NCBI RefSeq assembly: GCF_017313105.1
Contig: NZ_JAFLND010000002.1
Location: 434,001 to 498,000 of the forward strand
Origin: [Muricauda] lutisoli (nom. illeg.)
GTDB taxonomy: Bacteria; Bacteroidota; Bacteroidia; Flavobacteriales; Flavobacteriaceae
Reading direction: 5' to 3'
Length of the DNA: 64,000 nucleotides
Shown: positions 60,404-64,000 of the stretch, one piece after another
Layout: every line of letters begins with the position of its first letter
How positions within the stretch are numbered: position 1 is the stretch's first letter
Position numbers and translations under genes: made by a program
Notes under the pieces: model-generated
Told to the model about the DNA's origin: nothing
The model's database searches: none
What the model saw: only the letters and a program-made list of their open reading frames with translations

Positions 60404-61141
60404 TTACTTATTGTCAATCTTGTTCTGCAATGCAAAATAGGCACGTTTGGATGCTTTCTCTTCTGCTTTTTTCTTGGAAGTGGCCCTGGCCTTTGCCAGC
60501 ATTCTGTCCCCAATAGTCAGTTTTACGGCAAAATGTTTGAGTTCATCATTCCCTGTATCTTCATAGACATTGTAATTGAACGGCTTCTTTTCCTTTTGGC
60601 ACCATTCAATAACTAAACTCTTGTAACTGATTACTTTACCCTCCAGCTGTTCAATATCTACATAGGGTTCTATTACTCTTTCATCAATAAATTTTTCGCA
60701 ATAATTGTACCCTCTATCCAAGTAAATCGCCCCTACCAATGCTTCAAAGACATTTCCATAGATGTTTTCTCCAAAATGCTCTTTAGGGATTCTACTTTCA
60801 ACATATTTCAACAATCCCAGATCTTTTCCTAATTCATTGAGGTGTTTTCTGCTAACGACTTTAGACCTCATTTTGGTCAAATAGCCCTCGTCCCCTTCTG
60901 GAACTTCGTTGTACAAATACTTTGATATGATAGTGCCCAACATGGAATCGCCCAAAAACTCCAATCGCTCATAGTTCACCGGGTTTCCTTTTTCGTCCTT
61001 TTTGTTCATGGACCGATGAAGGAAAGCGGTTTTATAAATTTCTATGTTCTTGGGTTTAAATCCAAGGATTTTTTTGATACCCAAAAAAAAATCCCCATCC
61101 GTGCTCGGATGGGAATTGAATATTTTGGAAGTAAGTTTCAT
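60404..61141 (-). CDS. rnc: Ribonuclease III
   Basis: RNase III cuts double-stranded RNA in rRNA precursors and structured mRNAs. The signature ERLEFLGDSMLGTIISKYL is near residue 58 with catalytic E61 and D65. The second acidic site lies in NIYGNVFEALVGAIYLDRGY, and a double-stranded-RNA-binding domain occupies the last ~75 residues (KSLVIEWCQKEKKPFNYNVY, then ATSKKKAEEKASKRAYFAL). It is 9 bp behind fabF on the same strand, the standard order in Bacteroidota. Confidence 0.96.
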   Translation of the reverse strand: MKLTSKIFNSHPSTDGDFFLGIKKILGFKPKNIEIYKTAFLHRSMNKKDEKGNPVNYERLEFLGDSMLGTIISKYLYNEVPEGDEGYLTKMRSKVVSRKHLNELGKDLGLLKYVESRIPKEHFGENIYGNVFEALVGAIYLDRGYNYCEKFIDERVIEPYVDIEQLEGKVISYKSLVIEWCQKEKKPFNYNVYEDTGNDELKHFAVKLTIGDRMLAKARATSKKKAEEKASKRAYFALQNKIDNK

Positions 61142-61150
61142 ATTATAAAA

Positions 61151-62401
61151 CTACTCTATTTTTTTGAAAAGTACACATGCATTGTGTCCTCCAAAACCAA
61201 ATGTATTACTCATGGCAACCTTTACCTCACGCTCTTGAGCCTTGTTCAGTGTCAAGTTTAGTGATGGGTCAATTTGCTCGTCGACTACACTATGGTTTAT
61301 GGTAGGAGGTACCAAACTGTGCTCCATGGCCAAAATAGATGCTATGGCCTCGATGGCTCCTGCGGCACCGAGCAAGTGTCCTGTCATGGACTTGGTGGAG
61401 TTAATGTTGATGTCCTTGGCATGGTCCCCAAATACTTTGGAAATAGCTTTGAGCTCAGCTACATCACCAAGTGGTGTAGAGGTTCCGTGCGTATTGATGG
61501 CATCAACATCCTCTGGTTTCAATCCTGCATTTTCCAAGCAGTTTTTCATTACTTGAACTACTCCAATACCTTCTGGATGTGGTGCGGTCATGTGGTAAGC
61601 ATCACTGGATAATCCCCCGCCCACAACTTCGGCATAAATCTTGGCGCCTCTGGCTTTGGCATGTTCATATTCCTCAAGAATCAATGCTCCACCACCTTCA
61701 CCCAACACAAATCCATCACGTGTTGCATCGAATGGTCTGGAAGCGGTTTCAGGACTTTCATTTCTGGTAGAAAGAGCGTGCATAGCGTTAAATCCTCCCA
61801 TTCCTGCAATGGTTACGGCCGCCTCACTACCTCCTGTAACGATTACGTCGCAATGTCCCAGCCTAATGTAGTTCAGCGCATCGATCATGGCATTTGCCGA
61901 AGATGCACAAGCAGAAACCGTGGTGTAGTTAGGCCCCATAAATCCATGTTTTATGGAAATGTTGCCCGGAGCGATATCGGCAATCATTTTAGGAATAAAG
62001 AAAGGATTGAAACGTGGTGTACCATCTCCTTGGGCGTACCCTATCACTTCATTCTGAAAAGTTTCCAATCCGCCTATTCCTGCTCCCCATACAACACCTA
62101 CCCTAAACTTGTCCACAACGTTCAAGTCTATTCCAGAGTCCGCTATGGCCTCGTCGGAAGACACCAAAGCATATTGGGCAAACTTGTCCAGTTTCCTAGC
62201 TTCCTTACGATCAAAAAAATCGGAAGGGTCGTACCCTTTAAGCTCGCAAGCAAACTTCGTTTTAAATTTTTCGGTGTCGAAATAAGTAATGGGGGCAGAA
62301 CCGCTCTTACCGGTCCGTAGTCCTTCCCAATAAGCTTCCAAATTGTTACCTATAGGCGTTAACGCACCCATCCCGGTAACTACAACTCGCTTTAACTGCA
62401 T
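61151..62401 (-). CDS. fabF: 3-oxoacyl-[acyl-carrier-protein] synthase II
   Basis: FabF elongates acyl-ACP with malonyl-ACP in fatty-acid synthesis. With the start at 62401 (416 residues) the catalytic triad is C165 in TTVSACASSANAM, H305 in NTHGTSTPLGD and H342 in KSMTGHLLGAAGAIE, with K337 just before. The ATG at 62401 begins the usual MQLKRVVVTGMGALTPIGNN; the longer frame to 62452 would run through the hairpin terminator. It follows acpP by 102 bp, containing that hairpin. Confidence 0.96.
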   Translation of the reverse strand: MQLKRVVVTGMGALTPIGNNLEAYWEGLRTGKSGSAPITYFDTEKFKTKFACELKGYDPSDFFDRKEARKLDKFAQYALVSSDEAIADSGIDLNVVDKFRVGVVWGAGIGGLETFQNEVIGYAQGDGTPRFNPFFIPKMIADIAPGNISIKHGFMGPNYTTVSACASSANAMIDALNYIRLGHCDVIVTGGSEAAVTIAGMGGFNAMHALSTRNESPETASRPFDATRDGFVLGEGGGALILEEYEHAKARGAKIYAEVVGGGLSSDAYHMTAPHPEGIGVVQVMKNCLENAGLKPEDVDAINTHGTSTPLGDVAELKAISKVFGDHAKDININSTKSMTGHLLGAAGAIEAIASILAMEHSLVPPTINHSVVDEQIDPSLNLTLNKAQEREVKVAMSNTFGFGGHNACVLFKKIE

Positions 62402-62441
62402 TGAACTATTTTTTTTACCCTTTAGACGTAATTTATAAAAA

Positions 62442-62477
62442 AAATTATCCATGTGGTAACAACCACATGGATAATTT
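62442..62477 (-). terminator. Strong intrinsic terminator/attenuator between acpP and fabF
   Basis: AAATTATCCATGTGGT (62442-62457) and ACCACATGGATAATTT (62462-62477) form a perfect 16-bp stem with a 4-base loop. In the direction of the genes it is followed directly by a T-run (eight Ts including the stem end). It should end most acpP transcripts and leave a fraction to read into fabF. Confidence 0.9.
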
Positions 62478-62503
62478 GTAATCTTTAGCGATATATCATT
62501 TAA

Positions 62504-62737
62504 TTACTTAGCTTCTTCGATGTAGCTAATAGCTTGACCTACAGTGGCAATGTTCTCTGCTTGGTCGTCTGGTATTTGGATATCAAATTCTTTCTCAAAC
62601 TCCATGATAAGTTCAACAGTGTCCAAGGAATCCGCTCCTAAGTCGTTGGTAAAGCTAGCTTCTGCAACTACTTCATTTTCATCTACACCCAGTTTATCAA
62701 CGATGATAGCCTTTACTCTTGATGCAATGTCTGACAT
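62504..62737 (-). CDS. acpP: Acyl carrier protein
   Basis: A 77-residue acidic four-helix carrier of fatty-acid intermediates. The phosphopantetheine serine is S37 in [13 protein letters not shown]. It is the first gene of the acpP-fabF-rnc series, and its transcript should be far more abundant than that of fabF because of the terminator that follows. A perfect -7 box lies 34-41 bases upstream of the ATG. Confidence 0.98.
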   Translation of the reverse strand: MSDIASRVKAIIVDKLGVDENEVVAEASFTNDLGADSLDTVELIMEFEKEFDIQIPDDQAENIATVGQAISYIEEAK

Positions 62738-62770
62738 AATTATTGTGGTTTTAAAAATTTAAATCGTTGG

Positions 62771-62778
62771 CAAAAATA
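62771..62778 (-). promoter_or_regulatory. Candidate -7 promoter element of acpP
   Basis: On the minus strand the bases read TATTTTTG, a perfect TAnnTTTG, in the 162-bp region divergent to purN. No good TTG lies 17-23 bases upstream. Confidence 0.45.
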
Positions 62779-62899
62779 TAAAACTTTGGATTAAATACAT
62801 CATTTGTCGATAAAATGTGATCCAAATTAAACATCTTAAAATACTGTGCCTTACTTTAGCCGACGTAATTTAGTCCAAAATCATATCAATTCCTAACGA

Positions 62900-63463
62900 A
62901 TGAAACGAATTGTAATCTTCGCATCGGGCAGTGGGTCCAATGCAGAAAATATTATTTCCTTTTTTCGTGAAAAACAGCAAGCGGAAGTCGTCGCCGTGCT
63001 CACCAACAAGAGCTCGGCCAAAGTACTTGAGCGTTGCGACCGTCTTAAAGTACCTGCATTCTATTTCAACAGAACCGCATTCAAAGATTCCAATGCAGTG
63101 GTACAGTTTCTTCAGGGGCTACAGACAGATTTAGTAGTGCTAGCGGGCTTTCTATGGAAGATTCCATCCAACCTCATCGAAGCATTTCCTGATAAAATCA
63201 TCAATATTCATCCTGCCTTGTTGCCCAAATACGGAGGAAAGGGAATGTATGGGGAAAGGGTACATCAAGCCGTAAAAGAAAACGATGAAACCGAAACGGG
63301 CATTACCATACATTACGTGAACGAAAATTACGATGAGGGAGCCATAATTTTTCAGGCCAAGGTCCCCTTAGAGCCATCGGACGATGCCGAGGCCATTGCC
63401 AAAAAAGTGCATCAATTGGAGTATGAACACTTCCCGATAGTGATAGAAAAACTACTGTCCTAA
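62900..63463 (+). CDS. purN: Phosphoribosylglycinamide formyltransferase
   Basis: PurN transfers a formyl group from 10-formyl-tetrahydrofolate to GAR in purine synthesis. The 187-residue protein has the nucleotide-binding start IVIFASGSGSNAENII, the catalytic N102-I-H104 in INIHPALLPKYGGKGMYG and D145 in NENYDEGAII. It is divergent from acpP, and its stop TAA shares one base with the ATG of the RNase H gene. Confidence 0.96.
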   Translation: MKRIVIFASGSGSNAENIISFFREKQQAEVVAVLTNKSSAKVLERCDRLKVPAFYFNRTAFKDSNAVVQFLQGLQTDLVVLAGFLWKIPSNLIEAFPDKIINIHPALLPKYGGKGMYGERVHQAVKENDETETGITIHYVNENYDEGAIIFQAKVPLEPSDDAEAIAKKVHQLEYEHFPIVIEKLLS

Positions 63464-64000
63464 TGTCCAAGAAAAAAAAGTTTTATGTAGTCTGGCAAGG
63501 TAAGCATCCCGGTATTTTTGAATCCTGGGCAGATTGCAAGGCCCAAATTGATGGGGTAAAAGGGGCACAATACAAATCGTTCGCCACCTTTGAAGAAGCC
63601 AAAAAAGCTTTCAACGGAAATTATTTGGAATATAAAGGAAAATCCAAGGGTAAAAGCGAACTTACTCCAGAAGAACTGTTGAAAATTGGTGAGCCCAACT
63701 ACAATTCCATTGCCGTGGACGCGGCGTCCAGTGGCAACCCGGGAAAAATGGAATATCGAGGGGTGGATACCAAAAGTAAAAGGATCCTTTTTCATCAAGG
63801 CCCGTTCGAACAGGGAACGAGCAATGTCGGTGAGTTTTTGGCACTGGTACACGGCCTTGCTTTCTTAAAACAACAAAAAAGTGACCGGATCATTTATTCC
63901 GATTCCAGAATCGCCATTGGGTGGGTGCGAAAGAAAAAATGTGGCACCAAATTGAACAGAACAGCCAAAAACACTCAGCTTTTTGAACTCATCGAACGTG
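63463..64000 (+). CDS. Viroplasmin-domain ribonuclease H, cut by the window end
   Basis: The frame is open from the ATG at 63463 to the last base (179 codons visible). An N-terminal viroplasmin/RNase H1 hybrid-binding domain (KFYVVWQGKHPGIFESWADC, then YKSFATFEEAKKAF) is followed by an RNase H domain with D86 in IAVDAASSGNPG, E124 in SNVGEFLALVHGL and D147 in IIYSDSRIAIGW. This is the usual ~210-residue bacterial form that removes RNA from RNA-DNA hybrids, so perhaps 30 residues are missing. The start overlaps the purN stop by one base. Confidence 0.92.
   Translation, partial: MSKKKKFYVVWQGKHPGIFESWADCKAQIDGVKGAQYKSFATFEEAKKAFNGNYLEYKGKSKGKSELTPEELLKIGEPNYNSIAVDAASSGNPGKMEYRGVDTKSKRILFHQGPFEQGTSNVGEFLALVHGLAFLKQQKSDRIIYSDSRIAIGWVRKKKCGTKLNRTAKNTQLFELIER

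Noticed and set aside
61661..62320. Plus-strand frame of 219 codons opposite fabF
   Set aside because: FabF is certain from its catalytic triad; the opposite frame has unusual composition and no family features.

Overview
The window looks like chromosomal DNA of a marine Flavobacteriaceae bacterium (Bacteroidota), close to Muricauda/Flagellimonas in gene content. The evidence is a set of Bacteroidota-specific families (GLPGLI proteins, an IPExxxVDY protein, the moxR-bat aerotolerance operon, a carboxypeptidase-regulatory outer-membrane receptor), flavobacterial promoter elements of the form TTG-N~20-TAnnTTTG, weak ribosome binding sites, moderate A+T content and tight gene packing. The genus is inference. 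I saw no rRNA, tRNA, CRISPR array, transposase or phage gene.

Layout. 1-5 kb: 3' end of a DinB-like gene, a SulP anion transporter, a PhyH dioxygenase divergent from an AraC regulator, and a lipoprotein. 5-15 kb: gpsA and glpD (synthesis and oxidation of glycerol-3-phosphate) face each other, but a 6.6-kb accessory block separates them. It holds a receptor-like outer-membrane protein, four GLPGLI paralogues and a small secreted peptide, all on the minus strand, with three copies of a ~165-bp leader. A second, diverged copy of the last ~114 bp of gpsA lies at the far edge of the block, abutting glpD, so the block appears to have integrated at the 3' end of gpsA.

15-27 kb: CvpA, a CAP lipoprotein, 3-hydroxyanthranilate dioxygenase, a DUF1304 protein and an ALDH7-type dehydrogenase, a membrane-anchored HhH protein, an acyl-ACP desaturase, a phosphatase, a fructokinase-amylosucrase pair for sucrose, and an AKR-SDR-AlbA_2 operon. 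27.7-36.8 kb: the complete aerotolerance operon moxR-DUF58-(DUF4381-like)-batA-batB-batC-batD-batE. 37-39.4 kb: a second SulP transporter with a beta-carbonic anhydrase, probably for bicarbonate uptake and CO2 interconversion. 39.5-41.7 kb: a CREST-superfamily membrane protein overlapping pheS.

41.7-48.6 kb: a tripartite RND efflux operon with a GbsR/MarR regulator in front and a TetR regulator behind. A perfect 9-bp inverted repeat overlaps its promoter. 48.7-52.4 kb: an unusual three-gene set of a Tat-signal aminotransferase, an AEC permease and a secreted M20 hydrolase. 52.4-58.3 kb: a YhhN protein with a CYTH protein, DNA polymerase IV, a secreted M16 peptidase and a TetR regulator. 58.4-64 kb: a housekeeping cluster of pyk, IPExxxVDY, rnc, fabF, acpP, purN and a viroplasmin-RNase H gene cut by the window end. 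A strong hairpin followed by eight T residues separates acpP from fabF.

The best candidate for something new is the 6-12.7 kb block: a receptor, four diverged GLPGLI proteins and a Cys-containing peptide behind repeated leaders that carry 21-bp-spaced direct repeats, inserted at gpsA with a flanking target duplication.
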